64,000 nt of DNA from Bradyrhizobium tropiciagri. Its GTDB lineage: Bacteria; Pseudomonadota; Alphaproteobacteria; Rhizobiales; Xanthobacteraceae. The notes below the pieces were generated by a model. It worked only from the letters and a program-made list of their open reading frames with translations. It was not told the DNA's origin and ran no database searches. Positions 1 through 8,642 of this stretch are shown in pieces. Position numbers and translations under genes: made by a program. Numbering within the stretch: the first letter of the stretch is position 1; every line of letters begins with the position of its first letter. Location of the stretch: positions 434,001-498,000 of the forward strand of contig NZ_JAFCKH010000005.1 in assembly GCF_018130505.1 (NCBI RefSeq), written 5' to 3'.

Positions 1-1157
1 GCCGGTGCGACGGTCGGCGCGGCGTTTTGCGCGCGGCCGGGCGGCGGCGTTGCGGCCGCCGAGCCGGGCACCACGGTCGGAGCGGTAGCTCCGTCACGGC
101 GCACCAGCGGCGCACCGGGCTGCGCAGCCTGCGGGGCTCCCGCAGCCGGCGGCGTTGCAGCGGCAGGGCCCTGTCCCGGAACACCCGGCCGCACTGGCGC
201 CTGCGCGCCGCCAGGTGCAGGCGGCGTCGCCGCGGGCGCGGGCTGACCCGGAGCCGGCGTGGCAGCGCCGGGCGGTGTTCCCGGAGCCGGCCTTGCGCCG
301 GGCGGTGTCGTGCCTGGTTGCGGGCGGCCACCCGGCCCGGGGGCCGGTGCAGCAGCGGGCGGCGGAGTAGCGCCGGGCTGTGGGCGTGCACCCGGTGCCG
401 GGCTCGGTGTAGCGGCGGGCGGGGTTGCTGGAGCCGCGCCGGGCTGCGGACGCGCGCCCGGTGTGGGACTCGGCGCGGCAGCAGGCGGAGTGGCGCCCGG
501 CGCGGGCGGGGTTCCGGGGCGTGCCGCGGGTCCGGCTCCGGGCGGCGGCGTGGCCGGACGCTCCGGCGTCGCTGCGGCCGGAGGGGGGGTCGGCGAAGGA
601 CGCGCAGGCGCGGGTGCCGCGGCGGGCGGCGGCGTCGGAGACGGCCGGGCGGGTGCGGCCGCCGGCGGTGGGGGCGGCGTGGGACGTGCAGGAGCGGCCG
701 CCGGTGGCGGTGTCGGAGCCGGTCTCGCAGGTGCAGCCGCGGGCGGAGTAGGTGGCGTCGGATGGGTCGGGGCGGCCGCGGGCGGCGGCGTCGGGGCCGG
801 GCGTGCGGGTGCAGCGGCCGGCGGAGGCGGTGGCGTCGGCCGCGCGGGAGCTGCGGCGGGCGGCGGGGCCGGTGGCGTCGGACGTGCCGGAGCCGCGGCT
901 GGCGGCGGGGCGGGATGCGGCGCGGCGGCCGGAGGCTGCGCCGGGCGTGCGGGCGCGCCAGCCGGCGGCGTCGGGTGGGCCGGACCGCCCGGTGCCGGCC
1001 GGGCCGGTCCCTTCGGCTTGCCGTCGGGGCCGGTTTCCTCCTTCGGCTGCGCCTGCGCGACCACCAGCGGCGAGGTTTGCGCGTGTGATGCTGAAGCGGC
1101 GAACTGCATCACTGTCAGCGCTGTCGTGGCAAGCAGCACGAGACGAAGCTTTGTCAT
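1..1157 (-). CDS. Secreted Pro/Ala-rich repeat protein, N-terminal part (likely OmpA-family envelope protein)
   Basis: The reading frame starts at ATG 1157 and stays open for 385 codons to the left edge of the window, so the C-terminus is missing. Residues 1-28 look like a signal peptide (MTKLRLVLLATTALTVMQFA, then ASHA-QT). After a short charged linker (KEETGPDGKPKG) almost everything is a degenerate repeat built on PPPAAAPARPxP, about 14-20 residues per unit and shifting to GARPQPGA units further on. Bradyrhizobium has OmpA-like proteins with just this arrangement, a long Pro/Ala stretch spanning the periplasm before a peptidoglycan-binding OmpA domain. That domain is outside the window, so the OmpA assignment is inference. 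The overlapping frames on both strands are artefacts of the GC-rich repeat. Confidence 0.75.
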   Translation of the reverse strand, partial: MTKLRLVLLATTALTVMQFAASASHAQTSPLVVAQAQPKEETGPDGKPKGPARPAPGGPAHPTPPAGAPARPAQPPAAAPHPAPPPAAAPARPTPPAPPPAAAPARPTPPPPPAAAPARPAPTPPPAAAPTHPTPPTPPAAAPARPAPTPPPAAAPARPTPPPPPAAAPARPSPTPPPAAAPAPARPSPTPPPAAATPERPATPPPGAGPAARPGTPPAPGATPPAAAPSPTPGARPQPGAAPATPPAATPSPAPGARPQPGATPPPAAAPAPGPGGRPQPGTTPPGARPAPGTPPGAATPAPGQPAPAATPPAPGGAQAPVRPGVPGQGPAAATPPAAGAPQAAQPGAPLVRRDGATAPTVVPGSAAATPPPGRAQNAAPTVAP

Positions 1158-1383
1158 GTCTTGGAATCCCCGGCGGAAGGTCTGGGCAGGAAGAGAAACG
1201 TAGAAACCGAACCAATTCGGCAGGACGATGAACTGCCAGCCGTTGGGCCGCAATGTGGCGACTCACCAGCCGTAGCCGCACTTTATTTCGACATCATAAC
1301 GAGTTGCAGCTGCATTTGTTCACGGCGCATTCAGACGCAACGCTCAGACACAGAACCATCCGCGGCGGAAGTGAGGCGGGCGC

Positions 1384-1683
1384 TCATCGTGTGCGCGAAT
1401 GGTCCGTCGCCGGCGGCGGACCGACCGGGCCGGGCGGCCCGCGCTGCGGCAGTTCTTCCGGCGTGTTGCCGGGCAATTCGTCCGGCCTCGGCGCTTCGCC
1501 CGGTTCACGCACCGGCGGCGGCACTTCGGGACGCGGATTGCCCGGAGGGATTCCGGGCGGCGGCTCCCGCGGCGTGCCCGGCGTCGCCGGTGGAATCTCC
1601 GGCGGCTCGGTCGGCATCGAGGCCGCGATCACGGACGTCGAAAGTCTGGCCGTCTCGCCCATGCCGTCGCGCACAGCGGTCAT
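1384..1683 (-). CDS. Small proline-rich hypothetical protein
   Basis: This is a short frame of about 99 residues with a very Pro/Glu-rich body (PPEIPPATPGTPREPPPGIP and similar) and no recognisable enzyme motif. The start is uncertain: ATG 1713, 1683 and 1617 are all in frame. The stretch from 1617 (MPTEPPEIPP) is the most protein-like and resembles short Pro-rich hypotheticals I associate with Bradyrhizobium. It lies just downstream of the VOC gene on the same strand and could be cotranscribed. There is no signal peptide or membrane segment. Function unknown. Confidence 0.5.
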   Translation of the reverse strand: MTAVRDGMGETARLSTSVIAASMPTEPPEIPPATPGTPREPPPGIPPGNPRPEVPPPVREPGEAPRPDELPGNTPEELPQRGPPGPVGPPPATDHSRTR

Positions 1684-1746
1684 CGTTCGCTCCATCGGAC
1701 ATTGCAGCGACAACGGATGGCGCGCGGCGACGTTCCTGCACCGCGC

Positions 1747-2133
1747 TCATTCCGGCGCGTGGCAGACCGCCTCGATATTGTGGCCGTCGGGATCGCGCAC
1801 GAACGCGCCGTAGTAATTGGCGTGATAATGCGGGCGAATGCCGGGCGCACCGTTGTCGGCACCGCCGGCGGCCATCGCGGCCTTGTAGAAGGCGTCGACC
1901 GTGGCGCGGTCCTTCGCCGTGATCGCGACGTGCACCGGCTTGTTCATCGCGCCTTCGCCGCCGATCCAGAAATCCGGCTTGCCGTTGGCGCCGAAGCCGG
2001 CCGCGGGCTCATGTCCGGTCACCTCTGCCGGCACTTCCATGATCAGGCTGTAGCCGAGCGGCGCCAGCGCCTTTTCGTAGAACGCCTTTGCGCGCGCATA
2101 GTCGGAGACGGAAAAGCCGATATGGTCGATCAT
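1747..2133 (-). CDS. VOC (glyoxalase/bleomycin-resistance) superfamily protein
   Basis: A 128-residue single VOC module. It starts MIDHIGFSVSD, the usual first beta strand with His4, and continues with an FYEKAL helix. PVHVAI contains His68 and the protein ends DGHNIEAVCH with Glu121. His4, His68 and Glu121 are the positions expected to bind a divalent metal in the glyoxalase fold. Single-module VOC proteins act as dimeric lyases, dioxygenases or resistance proteins, and the substrate cannot be told from sequence. It is probably cytoplasmic, as no signal peptide is visible. Confidence 0.85.
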   Translation of the reverse strand: MIDHIGFSVSDYARAKAFYEKALAPLGYSLIMEVPAEVTGHEPAAGFGANGKPDFWIGGEGAMNKPVHVAITAKDRATVDAFYKAAMAAGGADNGAPGIRPHYHANYYGAFVRDPDGHNIEAVCHAPE

Positions 2134-2201
2134 CGCGTGCCTCCCATTTTCTTGCGGATCTGCGTCCGCGATCTCACTTCACCTGGCGATGCGGCTACAC
2201 C

Positions 2202-3056
2202 TCAGCCCCGCACCAGCAGCGTGTTGCTGCGCGTGCGGCCCTGCTCGACGTAACCACGCGCGCGCATGTCCGCGATGCAGTCGTCGGTCCATTCATCCTT
2301 CGACAGATGCTCGATCACGACCGCGCCCGGCCACAGCGCTTCGGGCGCATCGCGGAAGAAGCCGGTCAGCACGCGGTCCTCGAAGCCCTCGACGTCGATC
2401 TTCAGCGCGTCGACCTTGCTTGCCCCGGCTTCCTCGAGGATTCGTTGCAGCCGCAGCGACTGCACCCTGAACGCGTTGCCCGAGGGCGTGCCGGTGACGA
2501 TGTGGCTGGCGCCGAGATTGTCGCCGTCGGTCTCGATCATCAGCTCGCCGTCGATCGGACCCGCGGCTGCCGCGACCAGCCGCACCTGCGGATAGCCCGA
2601 GGCCTTGGCGTTGAAGGCGAGCCGCGCATGCGTCAGCGGATGAGGCTCGATCGCGATCACCTTGCCCGCCGGCCCGACATCGCGCGCCAGCGCCAGCGCA
2701 TAGGTGCCGACATTGGCGCCGAGATCGACGAAGGTGCCGCCCGCGCCGACATGACGGCGCAGGAATTCGAGCTCGACCAGATTGTAGTCGGGATTGAACA
2801 GCGCGCCGCGCTCGGTCGCGCTGGCCTGGTGATAAAAGCGGAACGAGCCGCCCTGATACGTCACGTCGAGCGGCCCTGAGCCGAACAGATTGACCAGCCG
2901 CGACAGCCACGGCCGGAACGCGCCGCGCTTCAGCCCGGTCGCATGCGCCAGGCGGATGATGGCGGCCTGCGCCGCATTCGGCGCAAACGTGCCGAACGGC
3001 GCCGGCGGTGTATCGTTGTTGGGGATCAAGCTGCAGCCTCGTCGAAAGCGGCGCAT
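2202..3056 (-). CDS. FkbM family SAM-dependent methyltransferase
   Basis: 284 residues. The SAM-binding motif I is FVDLGANVGTY at 109-119 and the acidic loop after strand 2 is VIAIEPHP at 133-140. The FkbM signature DALKIDVEGFE is at about 216-226. Family members methylate hydroxyl groups on sugars, polyketides or lipopolysaccharide, and the acceptor here is unknown. The N-terminal 60 residues are an extra basic stretch before the fold begins. The gene ends 68 bp upstream of the VOC gene and starts 46 bp after the ABC transporter, all on the minus strand, so the three may share a transcript. Confidence 0.85.
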   Translation of the reverse strand: MRRFRRGCSLIPNNDTPPAPFGTFAPNAAQAAIIRLAHATGLKRGAFRPWLSRLVNLFGSGPLDVTYQGGSFRFYHQASATERGALFNPDYNLVELEFLRRHVGAGGTFVDLGANVGTYALALARDVGPAGKVIAIEPHPLTHARLAFNAKASGYPQVRLVAAAAGPIDGELMIETDGDNLGASHIVTGTPSGNAFRVQSLRLQRILEEAGASKVDALKIDVEGFEDRVLTGFFRDAPEALWPGAVVIEHLSKDEWTDDCIADMRARGYVEQGRTRSNTLLVRG

Positions 3057-3102
3057 CCATAACCGGTTTTGGCGGGAGCGCCAACGGCCCTCACGCCGGA
3101 TC

Positions 3103-5172
3103 TCAAGCCGCTTTGGCTGATGTGCGCCGTTGCCGCAGGAAGCGCCCGAGCAGCCGGCGCTTGCCCTTGCGCGGGATCAGGTCGATGTCGCTCACGAGCT
3201 TGGCGCCGCCCTTGCGCCGCTCCAGCACGATCTTGCGGCTGTGAAACGCTTCCAGCTCGGCGCGATGGCCGACGCTGACGATGGTCGCCCGCGGCAATTC
3301 CTTCGTCACCGTCTGCATCATGCGGTCCTGGCTCTTCTCGTCGAGCGCGGAGGTCGCCTCGTCGAGCACGACGATGTCGGGGTTGTGCAGCAGCAGGCGG
3401 GCGAAGGCCAGCCGCTGCTTCTCGCCGCCGGACAGGGTCTGGTCCCACGGCGCCTCCTCCTCGATCTTCTCCTTGAGATGCTCGAGGCCGACCTTCTGCA
3501 GGGCTTCGCCGATTTCCTCGACGCTCCAGTCGTCCGCCGCGCCCGGATAGGCCACCGCTCGGCGCAGCGTGCCCGACGGCACGTAGGGCTTTTGCGGCAG
3601 CATGAACAGTCGGCGGTCGGCGTGCAGGCTGACGCTGCCGCCGCCCCACGGCCACAGCCCCGCGATCGCCCGCACCAGCGTGCTCTTGCCGGTCCCGGAT
3701 TCGCCGGCGACCAGCAGCCGCTCTCCGGGCGCGATGGCGACTTCGGTCTCGCCGACCACCGCCGTGCCGTCGTCGAGCGTGACGGAGAGGTCGTTCAGGC
3801 TCAGCATGGCTTCGCCCTCGGTCTCGCCGCGTTTGATGCGGCCGAAGCCGTCGCCGTCCTCGGCGCGCTCCAGGCCGTCGAGCGACATCATCAGGGAGGC
3901 GATGCGGCGCGCGCAGGCGTTCCAGTCGGCCAGCCGCGGATAATTGTCGACCAGCCAGCCGAAAGCGTTCTGCACGATGGTGAAGGCGGAGGCGGCCTGC
4001 ATCACCTGGCCCAGCGACATGCTGCCGTCGAGGAATTTCGGCGCGCAGAGCAGCAGTGGGACGACGGGGGCGATCAGGTTCGAGCCCTGCGACACCAGCG
4101 TCGTGCGCATGTGCTGCCCGGCGAGCCGCGCCCATTGCCGCAGCACGTTCGAGAACGTCCGGTCGATGCCCTCGCGCTCTTCGGCCTCGCCGCCGAGCAG
4201 TGCGATGCTCTCGCCGTTCTCGCGCACGCGGGTCAGGGTGTAGCGCAGCTCGGCCTCGGCCTGGTTCTTGTCTTCCGAGATCTGCACGAAGCTGCGGCCG
4301 ATCGCCATGATCGAGCCGGATGCGATCGCGGCATAGATGACGGCGGCGATGACGAGGAAGCCGGGGATGGTCACCGATGAGCCGCCGAGCGTCACCGTCA
4401 GCGCGCCGCCGATGGTCCACAGCACGATGATGAAGGTGATCGCAGACAGCAGCGCGGAGGTCACGCCGGCGACGAAATCGACCGGCGAGTCGGTCGCGAT
4501 CCGCAGATCCTCGGCGATGCGATACTCCGGATTCTTGTGATCGCCGTCGACGAGGTTGAGCTGGTAGTAGCGCCCGTTGGTCAGCCAGCGCGACACTACG
4601 GCATTGGTCAGCCAGGCGCGCCAGCGGCGCTGGATGCCCATGCGGGCGAACACTTGCGCGACGCCCAGCAGCACGCTGCCGATCGCGAGCGGAAAGAAGA
4701 TCGCGGTCAGGTGATAGACGACCGCCGAATCGCGCTTCTCGATCGCATCGAAGATCGCGCGATTCCAGACATTGATGCCGTACTGCACGGCGACATTGCC
4801 GACGATCAGCAACAGCAGGCCGACCGTGAACAGCCACGCCAGCCGGTCGCCGCTCTTGCCCCAATAGCCGCGCGCGCTGATCCAGAACCGCGTCAGCAGA
4901 TACTCTTTGCGCGCCTGCTCGGCCTCCTCGGGCGACAGTTCGGGATCGGGTTCGAGGATTTCCGGCGGAGGCGGTTCGACATGATCGCCGTTCTCGGCGG
5001 TGACGTCGACGAGCTCGGATTTGTCGTCCGTTGCCTCGACCGCCGGATCCTTGGCGTCCGAAGCGGTCGGCTTGGCCTCGGCGTCCTCGGCAGACGACGA
5101 TTTCTTCCTGGAACTCTTCTTGGCCGACGACCTCTTGCCCGCCGATCTGGATTTGGTCGCGACCTTGCCCAT
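3103..5172 (-). CDS. ABC transporter, fused permease/ATPase, SbmA/BacA-like (ABCD type)
   Basis: 689 residues. Residues 1-90 form an unusual tail: a Lys/Ser-rich start (KRSSAKKSSRKKSSS) followed by an acidic, Pro-rich section. A membrane domain of the SbmA/BacA/YddA type follows at about 95-400 (RFWISARGYW, then several hydrophobic segments). The nucleotide-binding domain has Walker A GESGTGKST at 490-498, the signature LSGGEKQ at about 581 and Walker B IVVLDEATSALD from about 601. Relatives in rhizobia move peptides or very-long-chain fatty acyl compounds. It probably works as a homodimer in the inner membrane; the substrate is not predictable. Confidence 0.88.
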   Translation of the reverse strand: MGKVATKSRSAGKRSSAKKSSRKKSSSAEDAEAKPTASDAKDPAVEATDDKSELVDVTAENGDHVEPPPPEILEPDPELSPEEAEQARKEYLLTRFWISARGYWGKSGDRLAWLFTVGLLLLIVGNVAVQYGINVWNRAIFDAIEKRDSAVVYHLTAIFFPLAIGSVLLGVAQVFARMGIQRRWRAWLTNAVVSRWLTNGRYYQLNLVDGDHKNPEYRIAEDLRIATDSPVDFVAGVTSALLSAITFIIVLWTIGGALTVTLGGSSVTIPGFLVIAAVIYAAIASGSIMAIGRSFVQISEDKNQAEAELRYTLTRVRENGESIALLGGEAEEREGIDRTFSNVLRQWARLAGQHMRTTLVSQGSNLIAPVVPLLLCAPKFLDGSMSLGQVMQAASAFTIVQNAFGWLVDNYPRLADWNACARRIASLMMSLDGLERAEDGDGFGRIKRGETEGEAMLSLNDLSVTLDDGTAVVGETEVAIAPGERLLVAGESGTGKSTLVRAIAGLWPWGGGSVSLHADRRLFMLPQKPYVPSGTLRRAVAYPGAADDWSVEEIGEALQKVGLEHLKEKIEEEAPWDQTLSGGEKQRLAFARLLLHNPDIVVLDEATSALDEKSQDRMMQTVTKELPRATIVSVGHRAELEAFHSRKIVLERRKGGAKLVSDIDLIPRKGKRRLLGRFLRQRRTSAKAA

Positions 5173-5815
5173 GGGTTTGCAACGCGAGGGAAATCAAACG
5201 GTTCCTGGATGCCTGATGGCAAACCGCCAGCACCGCATCCGGTTCACCGGATCTCCATTCGAGACGCGCCGGCTCTCCTTTCGTCATAGGGATTGCGGCG
5301 TGAATCGGAGGAGATGCGCACAGGTGCTACGTCGGTCAAGTCCGACGTCGGAGCATCGCAGGCGGGAAACGTATTCCTCAGCCATGTAAGCGCACGTGCC
5401 ATCGATGCTGTATGCCGTCTGATGGCGGATTCCCTTGATCTCGGAACACTCATCGTCGTTATCCCATGATGCCGCTTGTTCGGCATGCACGACCGTTTCC
5501 TTCGCTGTATCGGCGCGAACGAGTGAAGCGGCCTGGCTTTTCTGAAAAGAAAACTGCGGGATGCGAAATTCGCTTCGCGATCCGGTACTGACACGACAAC
5601 TATTGGCTCGCGGCTTTGGTTCCAGCGATCTGCTTGCGGTATTGGCACGCTGTACCCCACCCGCAACCGTCATCGCCCGGCTTGACCGGGCGATCCAGTA
5701 CGCCGAGGCCTCTCGGCTCAATCACGACTGCCTCTGGAATACTGGATCGCCCGGTCAAGCCGGGCGATGACACCGCGCTGTTTGGTGGACGACAGCGAGC
5801 ACGCCGCGACGCCCC
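5173..5815. other. Intergenic region with no confident gene
   Basis: This 643-bp stretch lies between the ABC transporter and the histidine kinase genes. Its right end is the long inverted repeat at 5669-5771. The left part is noticeably less GC-rich than its surroundings. It holds a minus-strand frame (5284-5721) whose C-terminal half looks somewhat protein-like, with CSEIKGIRHQTAYSIDG and several Cys, but whose N-terminal half runs through the repeat. I could not recognise the product and do not call it a gene. Confidence 0.5.
5669..5771. repeat. Inverted repeat with perfect 32-bp arms (family E)
   Basis: The left arm (5669-5700) starts GTCATCGCCCGGCTTGACCG. It is matched exactly by its reverse complement at 5740-5771, around a 39-bp spacer. 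Each arm also contains its own smaller palindrome (CGCCCGG/CCGGGCG). It looks like a mobile palindromic intergenic element. It sits at the 3' end of the convergent kinase gene and could also end transcription. Confidence 0.85.
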
Positions 5816-7975
5816 TTACGACGCTTGCGCCTGATCGCGCCGCAGCCGGCGCGCGCGGACGGCCTTGTGCAGGACGCGGGCGAGCTGTTCGGCCGAGTAG
5901 GGCTTTTGCAGCAGCTCGAAGCCGTGGCTGCCTTGCTGCGACAGCACCTGGCTGTAGCCGGAGGCGAGCACGATCGGCAGGTCGAGCCCGCCCTTCCGGA
6001 TCTCCTGCGCGAGCTCGATGCCGCTCATGCCGGGCATCACGACGTCGGTGAACACGAGGTCGAAGCGGTTGGCGTCGACCGCGAGCTCCTCCAGCGCGTG
6101 GGTGCCGTTGTCGACCAGAACGCAGGTGCAGCCCAACTGGGTCAGCGTGTCGGCTGCGAACTGGCCGACCTCGACATTGTCCTCGACGATCAGCACCGTG
6201 GCGCCGCCGTGATCAGCCGAAGGCGAGTCGTCGGCGAGCAACGATTGCGGGCGCGCGGAGGTCACCCGCGGCAGATAGAGCGTGAAGGTCGCGCCCTTGC
6301 CGACCTCGCTTGCGACGTTGACCTCGCCGCCCGACTGCCGGGCGAAGCCGAACACCTGTGACAGGCCGAGGCCAGTGCCCTGTCCGACCTCCTTGGTGGT
6401 GAAGAACGGCTCGAAGATGCGCCCGAGCATGTCAGGCGGAATTCCGATTCCGGTGTCGGTCACGGACACCGCGACATGACCGAGCGGGCTTGCCGCATCA
6501 GGCGTCGCGGGCGCGAGGCCGCTCGCGGAGGGCAGGCCGTTGGTACGGCGCACCGTGATCGTCAGCTTGCCGACGCCGTCCATGGCGTCGCGCGCGTTCA
6601 CCGCCATGTTGATGACGGCGGTCTCGAACTGGCCGGCGTCGGCGTTGACGAGGCACGCCTCGTCCGGCACCTGCGCCGTGATCTCGATGCGCGAGCCGAT
6701 CAGGGTGGTGAGCATCTCGCTCAGGGTCCGGACGTTCTGGCAGACGTCGAACACTTCGGGCTTGAGCGATTGCCGGCGTGCGAAGGCGAGCAGCTGGCCG
6801 GTCAGCTTGGCGGCGCGGCCGACGGTGTCGGAGATCGCTTCGATGTAGCGCAGCCGCCGCGCCTCCGGCAGGTCCTGCCGCCGCAGCATGTCCACCGAGG
6901 CACGGATCACGGTGAGGAGGTTGTTGAAGTCGTGCGCGACGCCGCCAGTGAGCTGCCCGAGCGCCTCCAGCCGCTGGCCGTGGCGCAGCGCCTCCTCGGC
7001 CTCCTCGCGCCGCCTGGCCTCCTCATGCAGGCGCTGGGTCCGCCGGAAGGCGAACGCGAGCAGGCCGAACAGCAGCGCGGTGGCCGGGATGCCGAAGATC
7101 AGGTGCTGGGCCATGGTCGTGATCCAGCGCGAGCGGATCGCCGAGGTTTCGAGGCCGGCGCTGACATAGACCGGGTATTCGGCGAGCCGCTGGTAGCGCA
7201 TGCGCCGCTCGACGCCGTCGGCCGGGGACTTGATCGTCATGGTGCCGGACAGCGGGTTGGCGACCAGATGCTGCCCGAGCGGCCCGCTCGGCTCGAAGCG
7301 GACGTCGTGATCGACCGGCGGGAAGTGGGCCAGCACGGAACCATCGGTCCGGATCAGCGCCAGGAAACTGCCGGGCTCGCGGCCGACCCGGGCATAGAAG
7401 TTCTCGAAATATTCCGGGAGCACGGAGGCCTGGATCACGCCGGCAAAGCTGCCGTCCGCGTTGTTGCGGCGCCGGCCGACGCCGAAGAAGCGCGCCCCCT
7501 GATAGGGCGGGCGCGGCGTCAGCACCTCGCCGATGAAGGTACCGATGTCGCGATCGACGTGCATCCGGAAATAATCCCGGTCGGAGAAATCGATCGTGGG
7601 CGCCGGGGCCACCAGGCTGTTGACCACCGCATGGCCCTTGGCGTCGAAGATCCAGACCGATTTCACCTGGGGGAGGGTGCTGGCGAGCTGCTTCAGCCGC
7701 TGGTGCAGGTTCTGCTCGCGCGCGGCGATCTTGGCGTCCGGCATGTCGCGGACGATCTCGGCGATTTCGGACAGGCTGCGGTCGATGGTCTCGAACACCT
7801 TGAGCGCGTGCTCATGGGCGACGTCGAGCGTCCGTTCGATATCCCGGTCGGCCGCCTCGTCGATCGAAACCCAGGACATCCCGGCGGCAAACACGAACAG
7901 CGCCAAGGGGAGGGCCAGCGACGCGGCCATCATCCATTGCAGCAGTCTCAGCGAATTGCGTTGTGCGGGTTGCAC
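5816..7975 (-). CDS. Membrane hybrid sensor histidine kinase with receiver domain
   Basis: 719 residues. Membrane segments at about 12-34 and 290-310 flank a periplasmic sensor of some 255 residues that looks like a dCache/PAS-like ligand domain (DFSDRDYFRMH, GVIQASVLPEYF). The cytoplasmic part has the HisKA box GGVAHDFNNLL with phospho-acceptor His348 and an HATPase domain with N, G1 and G2 boxes (NMAVNARDAM, DTGIGIPPDM, GTGLGLS). A C-terminal receiver (about 592-710) carries its phospho-acceptor Asp644 in VFTDVVMPGMSG. No separate regulator gene is adjacent, so it may signal through another protein. The ligand is unknown. Confidence 0.9.
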   Translation of the reverse strand: MQPAQRNSLRLLQWMMAASLALPLALFVFAAGMSWVSIDEAADRDIERTLDVAHEHALKVFETIDRSLSEIAEIVRDMPDAKIAAREQNLHQRLKQLASTLPQVKSVWIFDAKGHAVVNSLVAPAPTIDFSDRDYFRMHVDRDIGTFIGEVLTPRPPYQGARFFGVGRRRNNADGSFAGVIQASVLPEYFENFYARVGREPGSFLALIRTDGSVLAHFPPVDHDVRFEPSGPLGQHLVANPLSGTMTIKSPADGVERRMRYQRLAEYPVYVSAGLETSAIRSRWITTMAQHLIFGIPATALLFGLLAFAFRRTQRLHEEARRREEAEEALRHGQRLEALGQLTGGVAHDFNNLLTVIRASVDMLRRQDLPEARRLRYIEAISDTVGRAAKLTGQLLAFARRQSLKPEVFDVCQNVRTLSEMLTTLIGSRIEITAQVPDEACLVNADAGQFETAVINMAVNARDAMDGVGKLTITVRRTNGLPSASGLAPATPDAASPLGHVAVSVTDTGIGIPPDMLGRIFEPFFTTKEVGQGTGLGLSQVFGFARQSGGEVNVASEVGKGATFTLYLPRVTSARPQSLLADDSPSADHGGATVLIVEDNVEVGQFAADTLTQLGCTCVLVDNGTHALEELAVDANRFDLVFTDVVMPGMSGIELAQEIRKGGLDLPIVLASGYSQVLSQQGSHGFELLQKPYSAEQLARVLHKAVRARRLRRDQAQAS

Positions 7976-8366
7976 GGGCGCTCCGGCTCCACCTCGACCT
8001 TAACGCAAACCATCACGCTAGAGGAAGAAAAACCCCGCTTGCGGTTGCGCGCGCGGCCCGGTCCGTCGCCGGGAGGCCGCGCGTGGATAGCAAGGGGCGA
8101 CCGTGATCGATAAATTGCGAGCCAATCCGGTCCCGCCGCGCCTCGCCGGCGATGCGTCGGACGGTCACGGCGGCACGAAGCCGCGGTACGCCGGGCACGG
8201 AGGCTTCGCGGACACCGCGTCGCAACTTCACGACCTCGTTAGCTGCCGTCGCCGGTCAAGCGAAAAATCGGCCGGGAGGTGGCCGGGAAACGCTGTTTTT
8301 AGCGGTTCTAAAACCTCGCAGGGGCAAATGCTTGACCCTGTGACTACCTGCTGAAAGACAAGCCAC
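7976..8366. other. Divergent intergenic region between the histidine kinase gene and feoA
   Basis: These 391 bp must contain the promoters of both the kinase (leftward) and feoAB (rightward). The only strong signal is an AT-rich inverted repeat at 8297-8313, within an otherwise GC-rich segment and 54 bp before the feoA start. Short frames here lack good ribosome sites and are not called. Confidence 0.5.
8296..8313 (+). promoter_or_regulatory. Candidate iron-responsive operator (Irr box/ICE-like or Fur-like) upstream of feoAB
   Basis: TTTTAG and CTAAAA form a perfect inverted repeat around CGGTT (8297-8313). The right half, TTCTAAA, matches the Irr-box half-site as I recall it (TTAGAA-N3-TTCTAA); the left half is degenerate. 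The position just upstream of a ferrous iron uptake operon fits an iron-dependent repressor. Which regulator binds (Irr, Fur, Mur or another) is inference. Confidence 0.45.
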
Positions 8367-8642
8367 ATGACAAGCGATCCAAAAGATTCAGAGGACATCC
8401 GGCTCGGGCATGCGGATCGCGGTTTTGTCGGCAAAATCATCAGGCTCGATGCGCTCGTGACGGGCTCATCGCTCTCGCCGCAGGAGCTGGAGCAGCGGCT
8501 GGTCGAGATGGGATTCGTCGAGGGCGCGCGCGTGGAAATCCTGCATGAGGGTACGATCCGGCGGGACCCGATCGCGGTGCGCGTCGACAACATCACGATC
8601 GCTCTGCGCCGGAGCGAAGCCATGGCTGTGATCGTCGAATGA
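8367..8642 (+). CDS. feoA: FeoA, ferrous iron transport accessory protein
   Basis: 91 residues. The core is the FeoA SH3-like fold: LVEMGFVEGARVEILHEG, then DPIAVRVDN, ending in a hydrophobic strand. FeoA is a small cytoplasmic protein thought to help or gate FeoB. The gene overlaps feoB by 4 bp (ATGA), so the two are translationally coupled. A 20-residue extension precedes the usual domain start. The inverted repeat at 8297-8313 is a likely control site. Confidence 0.92.
   Translation: MTSDPKDSEDIRLGHADRGFVGKIIRLDALVTGSSLSPQELEQRLVEMGFVEGARVEILHEGTIRRDPIAVRVDNITIALRRSEAMAVIVE

Noticed and set aside
3026-5287. 753-codon minus-strand frame over the ABC transporter
   Set aside because: Arg-rich shadow of the transporter gene in another frame, with no motifs.
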